This document shows positions 16,159 through 24,629 of a stretch of DNA of 64,000 nt, piece by piece. Every line of letters starts with the position of its first letter. The stretch's first letter is position 1. Under the pieces are notes generated by a model that worked only from the letters and a program-made list of their open reading frames with translations, was not told the DNA's origin and searched no databases. Made by a program: the position numbers and the translations under genes. This DNA comes from Nocardia sp. SYP-A9097 (GTDB taxonomy: Bacteria > Actinomycetota > Actinomycetes > Mycobacteriales > Mycobacteriaceae): NCBI RefSeq assembly GCF_009649815.1, contig NZ_WJIC01000011.1, forward strand, positions 153,073 to 217,072, read 5' to 3'.

Positions 16159-17343
16159 TCAGATCAGGGCGCGGAGCATGCCCTGGGGTTCGACGCCCAT
16201 CGAGGTGAGTGCGTCGGAGTGGTAGATGGAACCCGGAATGTGGATCGCGTGCTGCAGGCCCACGTGCGCGTCACGCCAGAAGCGTTGCAGCGCATTGTTC
16301 TTGCGCACCGCATTGCCGCCGGAGCGAGCGAAGATCTCATCCACCGCCGAGACCGCGCGCCAGGCGCAGCGGACCTGATTGCGGCGCACCACGGAACGAT
16401 CCTCGAAGGCGATGGTTTTGCCGGCGTCGGCGAGATCGTAGAGGCGGCTGATGCCGTCCAGGAGTTGCGAGCGCGATGCCGCGATCTCGGAGGCGGCCTC
16501 GGAGATCGCGTACAGGACGTACGGATCGTCCTTGATAGCGGTGCCCATCGCGGTGATGCGATTGCGCTGGTAGTCCAGGTGTGCGGCGAGCGCGCCCTCG
16601 GCGATGCCGATGACCGCGGCGGTGATGCCGAGCGGGAACATGGCCCAGAACGGCAGCCGGTACACGGTTTCGGTGCGCCCGGCGCGGTCGGCGGCCAGGG
16701 TACCCGAGGCCACTTCCTCCGAATCGATGGTGCGGTATTGCGGAATGAACGCGCCGTCGACGATGACGTCCTTGCTGCCCGTCCCGCACAGGCCGATGAC
16801 ATCCCAGGAGTCGTCGACGATCGTGTAGTCCGCGCGCGGCAGCACCACGTGCAGGGTGCGCGGCGGCATCATCGGTGTGCCGTCCGGGTTTCCGATCATG
16901 GCGCCCAGGAAGATCCAGTCGCAGTGATCGGTTCCGGAGGAGAAGCTCCAGCGCCCGCGCAGCACGTATCCGCCGTCGGTCGGGGTGGCCACGCCCTGCG
17001 GCGCGTACGGTGAGGCGATCCAGGTGTCGGGGTCTTCGCCCCAAACCTCTTCCTGTAGACGGCGATCCATCAACGCCATCTCCCACGGATGCACCCCGCC
17101 GACCCCGCACACCCAGCCGGTGGAGCCGCAGGCGCCGGCGACCGCCATCACGGCCTCCGCGAAATCCCTGGGGTGCGCGGCGTATCCGCCGAAGTCGGTG
17201 GGCTGCAGCATTCGCATGACCCCGGCCTCGCGCACCAGCGCGACACTCTTGTCGGAGAGTTTGCCCGCCTGCTCGGTCTCCTCGGCGTGCGCCGCGAGCT
17301 GGGCAGCGAGCTCCGCTACCCGTTGAACAACCTTGTGCGACAT
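16159..17343 (-). CDS. HsaA-like flavin-dependent monooxygenase (acyl-CoA dehydrogenase fold)
   Basis: 394 residues of the acyl-CoA dehydrogenase fold in the group D flavin monooxygenase branch (HsaA, HpaB-like oxygenase components using reduced flavin from a partner reductase). Landmarks are LVREAGVMRMLQPTDFGGY, GACGSTGWVCGVGGVHPWEM, GRWSFSSGTDHCDW, and the C-terminal helical part with RSGGNAVRKNNALQRFWRD, where the R-x-W/D-x-H elements of the family lie. HsaA hydroxylates a secosteroid in cholesterol degradation. No hsaB, hsaC or hsaD lies nearby, so the substrate is open. ATG 17343 (MSHKVVQRVAEL) matches the family length. A degraded duplicate of its 3' end is at 15118-15162. Confidence 0.85.
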   Translation of the reverse strand: MSHKVVQRVAELAAQLAAHAEETEQAGKLSDKSVALVREAGVMRMLQPTDFGGYAAHPRDFAEAVMAVAGACGSTGWVCGVGGVHPWEMALMDRRLQEEVWGEDPDTWIASPYAPQGVATPTDGGYVLRGRWSFSSGTDHCDWIFLGAMIGNPDGTPMMPPRTLHVVLPRADYTIVDDSWDVIGLCGTGSKDVIVDGAFIPQYRTIDSEEVASGTLAADRAGRTETVYRLPFWAMFPLGITAAVIGIAEGALAAHLDYQRNRITAMGTAIKDDPYVLYAISEAASEIAASRSQLLDGISRLYDLADAGKTIAFEDRSVVRRNQVRCAWRAVSAVDEIFARSGGNAVRKNNALQRFWRDAHVGLQHAIHIPGSIYHSDALTSMGVEPQGMLRALI

Positions 17344-17452
17344 GCCCGCACCTTTCGAACCACTCACGAAATCCGCCCCGCCGAACGGTGGGGCTGTTCC
17401 GAAGGTAACCGTGACCCGGGTCACGGCGGGCGGAGTTCCCGGTGACCGGACG

Positions 17453-18073
17453 CTAGCTCGACTCCTCCGCCGAATCCTGCTGTACCGCCCAGAGTTCGTG
17501 TTCGCGGGCCGCCCAGGTCTTGGAGACATCACCGGTGAGCATGCCGCGCATGGCTTCTCGATCGCGCAGCGCGTACATGAGATGGCCGACCACGAGAATG
17601 CCGAAGGCGAGTGCGAACCAGTCGTGCATGAGGGTCGCGCCGGTGCGCCAGGCCAGGCGGGTCCAGTCGGGGAAGAACATGATGGTGCCGGTGCCGAGCA
17701 GGACGAAGATCGATCCGGCGCTCAGCGCGGCATTGAGTTTCTGTCCGGCATTGAACTTCCCGACCGCGGTCCCCGCCAAGCGGCGGGTTTTGGAGCGAAG
17801 CCACAGCCAGTCGGCGCGCGTGAACCGATTCAGCCGGGACAGATCGGCCCGATACGCGCGCGAGGCGAGGCCGAGCAGAATCGGCACCGGCAGCGCGAAA
17901 CCCGAATACACGTGCACGATTTCGACAATGCGCCGATTGCCGACCAGCACCGCGAGCGAACCGTTGTAGAGGACCGCCGCGGTGATGATGCAACTCGATA
18001 CGAGGACGGCGGCCAGCCAGTGCACCCAGCGTTCGGCCCGCGCGAAGCGGTGGAGATCAGCTGGTCGGGTCAT
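17453..18073 (-). CDS. Membrane cytochrome b subunit, MsrQ/FdhI-like
   Basis: 206 residues with four or more hydrophobic helices and His residues suited to haem ligation (WVHWLAAVL, EIVHVYSGFA, LMHDWFALAFG, VVGHLMYALRD). It resembles the gamma subunit of formate dehydrogenase and other di-haem b-type membrane anchors. It should carry electrons between the quinone pool and the partner molybdoenzyme. Its ATG (18073) lies inside the upstream oxidoreductase gene, a 17-base overlap indicating translational coupling. Start chosen at MTRPADLHRF. Confidence 0.8.
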   Translation of the reverse strand: MTRPADLHRFARAERWVHWLAAVLVSSCIITAAVLYNGSLAVLVGNRRIVEIVHVYSGFALPVPILLGLASRAYRADLSRLNRFTRADWLWLRSKTRRLAGTAVGKFNAGQKLNAALSAGSIFVLLGTGTIMFFPDWTRLAWRTGATLMHDWFALAFGILVVGHLMYALRDREAMRGMLTGDVSKTWAAREHELWAVQQDSAEESS

Positions 18074-18827
18074 CGTCACGACCATTCGACGCACCGACCC
18101 AGCCGTCGATGGAGTAGCCCCGATACTCCCAGTACCCGGGCTCCACCTCGCGGGTCAGTTCGATCCCGGAGAGCCATTTGCAACTCTTGTATCCGTACAT
18201 GGGCGCGACGTAGAGCCGCACGGGCCCGCCGTGATCGTGGGTGACCGGGCCGTCGATCATCTCCAATGCGACGAGCACATCATCGCGGCGCGCCTGGGCG
18301 AGAGTGAGGCTCTCGGTATAGGTGCCGTCGAACGAGATGAATCGCACCGCCGTCGCCGTGCTGTCGACTTTCGCGTGGTCCAGTAGGTCGGCCAATCGCA
18401 CTCCGCTCCAACGTACTTCGGGTACCCGCCAGCCGGTGACGCATTGGAAGTCGCGGACCAGGGTGGTCTGCGGCATGGCTTGCAGTTCGGGGAGGGTAAG
18501 ACTGTATGGGGTCCCGACCAATCCGGTGATATCGAGCCGATAGTTGCTCGCATCCCGCCGTGGCGCACCTCGGGTGACCGAATAGAAGCGGAAGGTATTG
18601 CCCACCGGCAACAGTCCGACCAGACCGGTCGGATCATGATTGCCGATCGGACCGAGCACCGCCGACAATCCGCGCTGAATCGACGCACCGCCCAGCACCC
18701 CAGCCGCCGCGGCGGCGAGCAATCCCAGCACCACCCGTCGTCCGACAGGCACGCCCGGATCCTCGAAGTCGGAAGCCTTGTCTGCGGGCACGACTCCACT
18801 ATCCACGGTGTTCGGGTGCTCGCCCAC
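18057..18827 (-). CDS. Molybdopterin oxidoreductase, sulfite oxidase/MsrP-like
   Basis: 256 residues. The N-terminus carries a GRRVVLGLLAAAAAG segment, a possible twin-arginine signal or signal anchor, placing the enzyme outside the membrane. The molybdenum-cofactor domain shows FQCVTGWRVPEVRWSGV with the ligand Cys, FISFDGTYTESLTL and GPVRLYVAPMYGYKSCKW, as in MsrP/YedY enzymes. The family includes methionine sulfoxide reductases and other sulfur or N-oxide reductases. Overlap with the haem-anchor gene supports a two-component membrane system. A dimerisation domain of plant sulfite oxidase is absent, as usual for the short bacterial group. Confidence 0.87.
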   Translation of the reverse strand: MGEHPNTVDSGVVPADKASDFEDPGVPVGRRVVLGLLAAAAAGVLGGASIQRGLSAVLGPIGNHDPTGLVGLLPVGNTFRFYSVTRGAPRRDASNYRLDITGLVGTPYSLTLPELQAMPQTTLVRDFQCVTGWRVPEVRWSGVRLADLLDHAKVDSTATAVRFISFDGTYTESLTLAQARRDDVLVALEMIDGPVTHDHGGPVRLYVAPMYGYKSCKWLSGIELTREVEPGYWEYRGYSIDGWVGASNGRDDDPTS

Positions 18828-18887
18828 CCTGGACGGTTACCGTTGAGTCGGAACCGCCCACAGGCGGTATGACTGAAAGGCCCCGCT

Positions 18888-19085
18888 ATGCGCAGTCCCA
18901 GGCGAGTCGCGCTCGGCGTCATCTTCGCCCTACTCGGTCTGCTCTGGTCGCTCCAGGGCTTCGGAGTGCTCTCGGGCAGCTCGATGAGCAATACCGTCAC
19001 CTGGTCGATCATCGGTCCGATCGTCTTCCTCGCCGGAGTCATCGGAGTGGTGCGCGGCTGGCGTGGCGGTACCCCTCGGCACTGA
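18888..19085 (+). CDS. Small membrane protein, 65 aa
   Basis: Two hydrophobic helices (VALGVIFALLGLLWSLQGF and SIIGPIVFLAGVIGVV) separated by a short Ser-rich loop, with Arg residues at both ends, suggest a hairpin with both termini in the cytoplasm. GAAAGG lies before ATG 18888. Divergent from the molybdoenzyme operon across 60 bases. Function unknown; such proteins are common in Nocardia and mycobacteria. Confidence 0.7.
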   Translation: MRSPRRVALGVIFALLGLLWSLQGFGVLSGSSMSNTVTWSIIGPIVFLAGVIGVVRGWRGGTPRH

Positions 19086-19143
19086 AACCATGTCGATACC
19101 ACGGCGAGCCGCCGGTTAACCGTCGGCGACTATTCTCGCGATC

Positions 19144-19866
19144 ATGATCGACCGCGAAATCGTCGACCGCATCGATCGCCTGGTGGGTGAGCAGCTCGCG
19201 GCATATGAGAATCGGTCCGGGTATGACGCGAATGTGAATCAGGAGCGGTGCCCGCGCTGCGGGCGCGAATGGCATGGATTGGCCATTACCGAGCGCATGG
19301 AACAGATGCGCCTGGTGCGTACCTTCGACGACAACTACCGGCACGCCCGCGACACCAGCCGGGTGCTGTGCCCGGGGTCGATGTTCGTCGGACCGACACC
19401 GCTGGAATCGGCGGCGCACACCGGATTCGATGTGCTCGCGGCCTGGCGGGACATGGTGTGGGCGGCCCGGGAGGCCGACCCGCGACGACCACATCTACCG
19501 GCCGAGCAGGCCGGCGGTACCGCACCCGCCGTCGGGGTAACCGGCGGATGCGATCGCGCGTCATGGCATTGCGCCCGCTGCGGGGCATGGGCGACCATCG
19601 TCGAGACCGTCGGTGCGGCAAACGCTTTCGCCAACGCACTACAGGGGTATGCCGCCCATATCGCGCGCACCCACGAGATCGAATTGGCGACACCCTTCGA
19701 CGTCGAAGAATTCGCCGCCCGATTCGGACTGCCCGTGTACGGAGTCCTGTGGGATGCCGACCACACTGTGATCGGCAGCTACGGGCCGGGCGGCTCCACC
19801 TTCGAAGCCGACCACACCCCACGGGAATTGAAGGGCTTCGGCGCTATACCGCCCCCCGGCGCCTAG
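19144..19866 (+). CDS. Hypothetical protein with zinc-ribbon-like Cys pairs
   Basis: 240 residues. The two Cys pairs CPRCGREWHG (about residue 36) and WHCARCGAW (about residue 142) look like two zinc knuckles of a split ribbon. The C-terminal part (EEFAARFGLPVYGVLWDADH) is acidic and helical. No catalytic motif or membrane helix. TATTCT lies exactly 7 bases before ATG 19144 and there is no Shine-Dalgarno, so translation is probably leaderless. Role unknown. Confidence 0.7.
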   Translation: MIDREIVDRIDRLVGEQLAAYENRSGYDANVNQERCPRCGREWHGLAITERMEQMRLVRTFDDNYRHARDTSRVLCPGSMFVGPTPLESAAHTGFDVLAAWRDMVWAAREADPRRPHLPAEQAGGTAPAVGVTGGCDRASWHCARCGAWATIVETVGAANAFANALQGYAAHIARTHEIELATPFDVEEFAARFGLPVYGVLWDADHTVIGSYGPGGSTFEADHTPRELKGFGAIPPPGA

Positions 19867-20019
19867 CGCACGAGCCCACTCGGAGGCGTGGTACGCGCCC
19901 AGGTTCGGGAAAGCGGAGATGCCGATGCCGGAGACCTGCTGACCGGGATTACTCGATCGGATTGGGGCTGTGGGCATTCGGTATCCGGCCCGGCGCGGGG
20001 ACTGGGTACCGTGGCGGGC

Positions 20020-20664
20020 ATGAACTCGCTGCTGCACCGGATCCTGGACATAGCCCCGGTGTGGGTCTACCTCATTGTCACCGCGCTGGTCTTCGTCGAG
20101 GACGCCATCTTCGTCGGCTTCGTGGTTCCGGGTGAGACGGCGGCGGTGCTCGGTGGCGTCGCGGCAAGCCAAGGGCACGTACAGCTTTGGGCCATGATCG
20201 TGCTGGTGGTGGTGGCCGCCATTGTGGGTGACAGCGTCGGTTACGAGGTCGGTAAGAAGGTCGGCCCGCGCCTGCTGGCCGTGCGCATGCTGGACAAGCA
20301 TCGCGGCCGGGTCGAACAGGCCCAGGATTTCCTGGCCAAGCGGGGTGGCTGGGCGGTCTTCCTCGGTCGTTTCACCGCCTTCTTCCGTGCCATGATGCCC
20401 GCCCTCGCGGGCACCTCGAAGATGCCGTACCGCCGCTTCCTGGCCTTCAATGCCTTCGGTGGAATCGTGTGGGGCGCAACATTCGTGGTGCTCGGTTATA
20501 TCGCCGGTAATTCCTACGAGCGGGTCGCCAAGACCGTGGGCCGCGATATCGCCATCGGTGTCGCGATCCTGATCATTGTCGGCCTGATCCTCTGGAAGCT
20601 GCGTGAGCGTCGCCGTGAGCGCAGCTTCGAAGCGGATTACGAGGCCGTCCACGAACTCGACTGA
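20020..20664 (+). CDS. DedA/SNARE-associated family membrane protein
   Basis: 214 residues with the DedA layout: FVEDAIFVGFVVPGETAAVLGG near the N-terminus (E and G-x-x-x-P-G-E), then GDSVGYEVGKKVGPRLL, FLGRFTAFFRAMMPALAGTSKMPYRRF with the conserved R-F-x-P/M-x-R-x-x-x-P-x-x-A-G block, and terminal membrane helices. DedA proteins support membrane potential and act as lipid carrier (undecaprenyl phosphate or phospholipid) flippases. TACCGT lies 7 bases before ATG 20020, suggesting a leaderless start. Upstream in-frame sequence is unlike the family. Confidence 0.9.
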   Translation: MNSLLHRILDIAPVWVYLIVTALVFVEDAIFVGFVVPGETAAVLGGVAASQGHVQLWAMIVLVVVAAIVGDSVGYEVGKKVGPRLLAVRMLDKHRGRVEQAQDFLAKRGGWAVFLGRFTAFFRAMMPALAGTSKMPYRRFLAFNAFGGIVWGATFVVLGYIAGNSYERVAKTVGRDIAIGVAILIIVGLILWKLRERRRERSFEADYEAVHELD

Positions 20665-20723
20665 GCAGGGTCCGAGGGACACCACCTGCGGTGACGCCGG
20701 ACCACTCTGGTTGGATAGGGCCA

Positions 20724-21164
20724 GTGACTAGCGTGCACTTCAAACTCGTCGGACCACATCACCTCGACCAGGTGATGCCCGCGTGGGCACCCCAGTTCCC
20801 CCAATTCGATCGTGTCGTCGGCTACACCGATCTCGGCCACGCCTTCCTCATGAGCACCCGCACCGGCGAATACGGCGTCCTGGACCCGTACTTCCCCGGC
20901 ACCAAGGACTACGGCGTCTTCACCGATATCTCCGCCTTCGTCGACCGCGTCCTCTTCGACCCGGATTTCATCACCTATATCCTGCAGCCCAAACATGTTG
21001 TGGCCATTCGCCGCCGCCTCGGACCCCTGAACGACGAAGAGGTCTACATCGCCACCCCCTATCCGTTCCTGGGCGGTTCGGAGCATCCGGACTCGTATCA
21101 TAAGGGCGGTGTCTGGGTCTTCTACGACCTGGTGGCCCAGGCGCACGGCTTCGAGAGCGAGTAG
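20724..21164 (+). CDS. DUF1851-like protein
   Basis: 146 residues. The central part (GYTDLGHAFLMSTRTGEYGV) and the late part (ILQPKHVVAIRRRLGPLNDEEVY... PYPFLGG) resemble DUF1851/Tdi1 C-terminal domains, some of which act as immunity proteins against secreted toxins. No toxin gene is adjacent, so I treat the immunity role as unproven. The start is uncertain: GTG 20724 is preferred to GTG 20691 because the family begins close to FKLVGPHH. Convergent with the methyltransferase gene across 12 bases. Confidence 0.55.
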   Translation: MTSVHFKLVGPHHLDQVMPAWAPQFPQFDRVVGYTDLGHAFLMSTRTGEYGVLDPYFPGTKDYGVFTDISAFVDRVLFDPDFITYILQPKHVVAIRRRLGPLNDEEVYIATPYPFLGGSEHPDSYHKGGVWVFYDLVAQAHGFESE

Positions 21165-21176
21165 GCGCGAACGCGA

Positions 21177-21995
21177 TCAGGCGAGGGTCGCGGTAACCAC
21201 CACGGTCGCGTACCGCACGGTGCAGCTCCCGCCGAGCGCGTCGATCGCCGCTCCGACTTCATTCAAGACGACCCCGAGCGGTTCCGGCGCGAGCCGCGTG
21301 AGCCCGCCCTGCGTGGGTAGGACATCGAGCCATTCGGCCCGGGTGTAGGACTGCTCCCAGTCGAATCGCCACAGCTCCGGGTCGGCGAACAGCCCGGACG
21401 TGCGGATGCCGTCGGCGGCCCGATCGGTCAGCGCCGGATATCCCTTGCGGCCCAACCGCATTGCCTCGACCTTGAACGGTGACTCGGGTAGCACGCGCTG
21501 AAAGGCCGTGATGAAGGCGTCGGTGATCGCCGCCGGCGGCTCGGAGGCATTCCAGAAGGCGGCGAACCTGCCGCGGGGACGCAGTACCGCCGCAGCCTTT
21601 CCGGCCCCCACGACTGGATCGACCCAATGCCAGGCTTGCCCGGCAATGACCGCATCGAATTCCCGCCCGGCCGGATCCCAGGTCTCGAAGGTGCCGAGTT
21701 CGACTGGCACCCTCGTGGCCCGGGCGAATTCGGCCATGCGCGTATCGGGTTCCACACCCAGGACCCTGCACCCCGCCGCTAGAAATTGGCGGGCCTCTAT
21801 GCCTGTTCCGCAACCGATATCGAGCAACTCCGGCCCGGGGCTCTCGGCCACGATGCGCGCCACCATGGCCTCGGGATAGTGCGGGCGGGTGCGGTCGTAC
21901 CGTGCGGCGTCCACGCCGAATGATTCGGCGACCTGGCGGTGCAAATGTGGCTCCGGCCTGGGCTGACCCGCCGGTTCATACGGTATTGTGGGCAT
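21177..21995 (-). CDS. Class I SAM-dependent methyltransferase
   Basis: 272 residues. Motif I is LLDIGCGTGIEARQFLAAG, followed by VLGVEPDTRMAEFAR and FDAVIAGQAWHWVDP, the UbiE/Tam-like small-molecule methyltransferase pattern. The N-terminal SFGVDAARYDRTRPHYPEAM is typical of this group in actinomycetes. The ATG at 21995 lies inside the double palindrome 21988-22023, and TAGAGT is 6 bases upstream, so a leaderless mRNA tightly controlled by the divergent TetR regulator is likely. Substrate unknown. Confidence 0.88.
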   Translation of the reverse strand: MPTIPYEPAGQPRPEPHLHRQVAESFGVDAARYDRTRPHYPEAMVARIVAESPGPELLDIGCGTGIEARQFLAAGCRVLGVEPDTRMAEFARATRVPVELGTFETWDPAGREFDAVIAGQAWHWVDPVVGAGKAAAVLRPRGRFAAFWNASEPPAAITDAFITAFQRVLPESPFKVEAMRLGRKGYPALTDRAADGIRTSGLFADPELWRFDWEQSYTRAEWLDVLPTQGGLTRLAPEPLGVVLNEVGAAIDALGGSCTVRYATVVVTATLA

Positions 21996-22023
21996 GTGCC
22001 CACTCTAGTGGGCACATGCCCAC
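21988..22023. promoter_or_regulatory. Double palindromic operator over a start codon
   Basis: Two 16-base palindromes, GTGGGCATGTGCCCAC (21988-22003) and GTGGGCACATGCCCAC (22008-22023), separated by TCTA, are also exact inverted copies of each other. They cover the -10 region and ATG of the methyltransferase and lie about 50 bases before the tetR start. Likely binding site of that TetR protein. Confidence 0.8.
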
Positions 22024-22070
22024 TCGTCAACGATGTCCGAACGAGTGCCTATGCGAGAGAAGGTTTTACG

Positions 22071-22658
22071 GTGCCGACCGGTGTAGCCCTGCGTGATGTC
22101 CGCGAACAACTGTTCGGCGCCGCCGAACGCGTGCTGCTGCGGGACGGGCCGGGTGGCCTCACCAGCCGGGCCGTCACCGACGAGGCGGGCTGCGCGAAAG
22201 GTGTACTGCACCGCCACTTCTCCGATTTCGACGATTTCCTCACCGAACTCGTCCGCGACCGCATCACCCGCCTCGGCCACGATGCCACCGAACTGCGCGA
22301 ATCCGCGGGCTCCGGCACGGTCGACGCGAACCTCACCGATGCGGTGAGCAAGGTCTTCGGCCCGGTCGGGGTGGCCATTGTCAGCCTGATCATCTTCCGC
22401 GACGAACTACGCACCCGACTACGCCGCACCCGCCCGATCGGCGTGCCGCTGCTCTCCGAAGCGACCGTCATGATCGCCGACTACCTTGTCGCCGAACGCG
22501 ATCTGGGCCGCCTCACCCCCGAGGCCGATATCGACACCCTCGCTCCGACCCTCATCGGCGCGGGCCATCTCCTGTTCGCCGACCGAACCAGCGCGCCACC
22601 GGAGTCGGCCACAGTTCGCAAGATGGTCACCACGGTGCTGTCCACCGTCACCACTTGA
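22071..22658 (+). CDS. TetR family regulator
   Basis: 195 residues. N-terminal helix-turn-helix: REQLFGAAERVLLRDGPGGL, TSRAVTDEAGCAKGVLHRHF, typical of TetR proteins. The C-terminal ligand and dimer domain is unassigned. GTG 22071 is preceded by GAGAGAAGG. It is divergent from a methyltransferase with a strong double palindrome between them, so it probably represses that gene and itself. The F420-type reductase follows 70 bases downstream on the same strand and may be part of the same unit. Confidence 0.88.
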   Translation: MPTGVALRDVREQLFGAAERVLLRDGPGGLTSRAVTDEAGCAKGVLHRHFSDFDDFLTELVRDRITRLGHDATELRESAGSGTVDANLTDAVSKVFGPVGVAIVSLIIFRDELRTRLRRTRPIGVPLLSEATVMIADYLVAERDLGRLTPEADIDTLAPTLIGAGHLLFADRTSAPPESATVRKMVTTVLSTVTT

Positions 22659-22728
22659 TCTGCCGCACACGGAATTTCGCGCCCATGCCGCAGGTTGGTG
22701 CGTGGGTAACCACGAGAGGACGGGTGAA

Positions 22729-23142
22729 ATGAACGCATTCAACGAGAGCGTGATCGAAGAGTTCCGCGCCAATAACGGCAAGGTCGGCGGCCCCTTCGAA
22801 GGCCGCGACAATATGGTCCTCATTACGACGACGGGCGCGAAATCCGGTCGCGCGATCACCAATCCGCTGGTGTATGTCGCCGATGGGGAGCGCATCGCGA
22901 TCATCGCATCGAACGGCGGCGGGGACAAGCATCCGGCCTGGTATCACAACCTGCGCGCCAACCCCCAGCTCACGGTCGAGCTGGGGACCGAAACCTTCAC
23001 CGGCGAAGCCGAATTCGTCACCGGTCCGGAACGCGCCGAACTGTATGAGCGCATGGTCGAACTCATGCCCCAATTCGACGAGTACCGGCGCAATACGACC
23101 CGGGAGATCCCCGTCGCCGTGGTTCGCCGGCAGTCGGCGTAG
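22729..23142 (+). CDS. F420/deazaflavin-dependent nitroreductase family protein
   Basis: 137 residues of the DDN family: MVLITTTGAKSGRAITNPLVYV, then ASNGGGDKHPAWYHNLRANP and VELMPQFDEYRRNTTREIPV. These are the landmarks of deazaflavin (F420)-dependent reductases such as mycobacterial Ddn. They use F420H2 to reduce quinones or other electrophiles. Family length is normal. ATG 22729 follows GAGAGGACGGGTGAA. Convergent with gabD (3 bases between the two stops). Confidence 0.88.
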   Translation: MNAFNESVIEEFRANNGKVGGPFEGRDNMVLITTTGAKSGRAITNPLVYVADGERIAIIASNGGGDKHPAWYHNLRANPQLTVELGTETFTGEAEFVTGPERAELYERMVELMPQFDEYRRNTTREIPVAVVRRQSA

Positions 23143-23145
23143 TTC

Positions 23146-24597
23146 TCAGAGGGCGATGTACTTGGTTTCGAGGTACTCCTCGATACCCTCGGTCCCGGCT
23201 TCGCGGCCGAGCCCGGACTCCTTGATACCGCCGAACGGCGCGGCCACATCGGAGATGATGCCCCGGTTGATGCCCACCATGCCCGATTCCACGGCATCGG
23301 CCACGCGGAACGCGCGGTCCAGCGACGTGGTGTAAATGTATGCGGCCAAACCGTATTCGGTGTTGTTGGCGGCGGTCACACCCTCGGCTTCGGTATCGAA
23401 GCCGGTGATCGCCGCGACCGGGCCGAAGACCTCTTCGCGCAGAATGCGGGCATCGGCGGGCACATCGGCGAGCACGGTGGGTTCATAGAACCAGCCCTCA
23501 CCGGGCAGGCTCGCGCCACCGGTGGTGACCTTCGCGCCCTTGGCCACGGCGTCGTCGACGAGTTCGGCGACGGTGTCGAGCTGATTCTTATTGATGAGCG
23601 GACCGACCTGCACACCCTCGAGATACCCGGGGCCGATCTTCAACGCGCGCATACGTTCGGTGAGCCGCGAGGTGAACTCGGCGCGCACGGTGTTGTCCAC
23701 GTGGAATCGATTGGCGGCCGTGCACGCCTCACCGTTATTGCGCATCTTGGCGAGCATGGCCCCGTCGACGGCCGCATCGAGATCGGCATCGGCGAAGACC
23801 ACGAACGGCGCATTGCCGCCGAGCTCCATCGAGGTGCGCAGCAGTCGCGAAGCCGATTGCGCGACAAGGCGTTTGCCGATTCCGGTGGAACCGGTGAAGG
23901 TGACCTTACGCAGCCGATCGTCCTCGAACATGGGATCGGTGAGCTGCGCGGCCCGCGAGGTCGGCAGAATGGAGAGCACTCCGGCCGGGAGCCCGGCCTC
24001 TGCGAATACCTGCCCCAGCAGCAGCATGGTCAACGGCGTCTCGGCGGCCGGCTTGACCACCATTGTGCAGCCGGCGGCAAAAGCCGGGGCGATCTTACGA
24101 GTTCCCATGGCGAGCGGGAAGTTCCACGGCGTGATCGCCAGGGTCGGCCCGACGGGCTGCTTGGTGACCAGAATTCGCCCATTGCCCGACGGCGACGGCG
24201 TGTATCGGCCGTTGATGCGCACCGCCTCTTCGGCGAACCAGCGCAGGAATTCACCACCGTAGGTGACCTCACCCTGGGCTTCGGCGAGTGGCTTACCCAT
24301 TTCCAGGGTCATCAGCATCGCGAAGTCATCGCGCCGCGCCATCACGAGTTCCCATGCGCGGCGCAGGATTTCGGCACGTTCGCGGGCCGGTGTGGCGGCC
24401 CAGGCCGGCTGAGCGGCGGTGGCCGCGTCGAGGGCGGCGGCCCCATCGGCGGCACTGGCATCGGCCACCTCGATCAGTACTCCCCCGGTGGCGGGATTGT
24501 GTACCGGGAAGGTACGTCCACCCTCGGCGGGTGTCTGCACCCCGCCGATCCACAGTTGGGTCGGCACCCCGGCCGGTAGCGCTGCCACGTCGGGCAT
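23146..24597 (-). CDS. gabD: Succinate-semialdehyde dehydrogenase
   Basis: 483 residues of the aldehyde dehydrogenase superfamily. Visible are TPWNFPLAM, FTGSTGIGKRL, the catalytic Glu in MELGGNAPFVVF, the catalytic Cys in NNGEACTAANR, EVFGPVAAI, and the C-terminal PFGGIKESGLGREAG. The N-terminal LWIGGVQTPAEGG and the KQPVGPTLAITPWNFP stretch fit GabD-type enzymes, which oxidise succinic semialdehyde to succinate with NAD(P)+. It is the last gene of a three-gene catabolic operon, 32 bases after gabT, with AGGAG before ATG 24597. The neighbouring aminotransferase makes the assignment strong. Confidence 0.9.
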   Translation of the reverse strand: MPDVAALPAGVPTQLWIGGVQTPAEGGRTFPVHNPATGGVLIEVADASAADGAAALDAATAAQPAWAATPARERAEILRRAWELVMARRDDFAMLMTLEMGKPLAEAQGEVTYGGEFLRWFAEEAVRINGRYTPSPSGNGRILVTKQPVGPTLAITPWNFPLAMGTRKIAPAFAAGCTMVVKPAAETPLTMLLLGQVFAEAGLPAGVLSILPTSRAAQLTDPMFEDDRLRKVTFTGSTGIGKRLVAQSASRLLRTSMELGGNAPFVVFADADLDAAVDGAMLAKMRNNGEACTAANRFHVDNTVRAEFTSRLTERMRALKIGPGYLEGVQVGPLINKNQLDTVAELVDDAVAKGAKVTTGGASLPGEGWFYEPTVLADVPADARILREEVFGPVAAITGFDTEAEGVTAANNTEYGLAAYIYTTSLDRAFRVADAVESGMVGINRGIISDVAAPFGGIKESGLGREAGTEGIEEYLETKYIAL

Positions 24598-24629
24598 TCT
24601 CGAATCTCCTAGCTCGAAGTCGTTGGTTC

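Noticed and set aside
20724..21164. Type VI secretion immunity protein
   Set aside because: Domain likeness only. No effector or secretion genes nearby.
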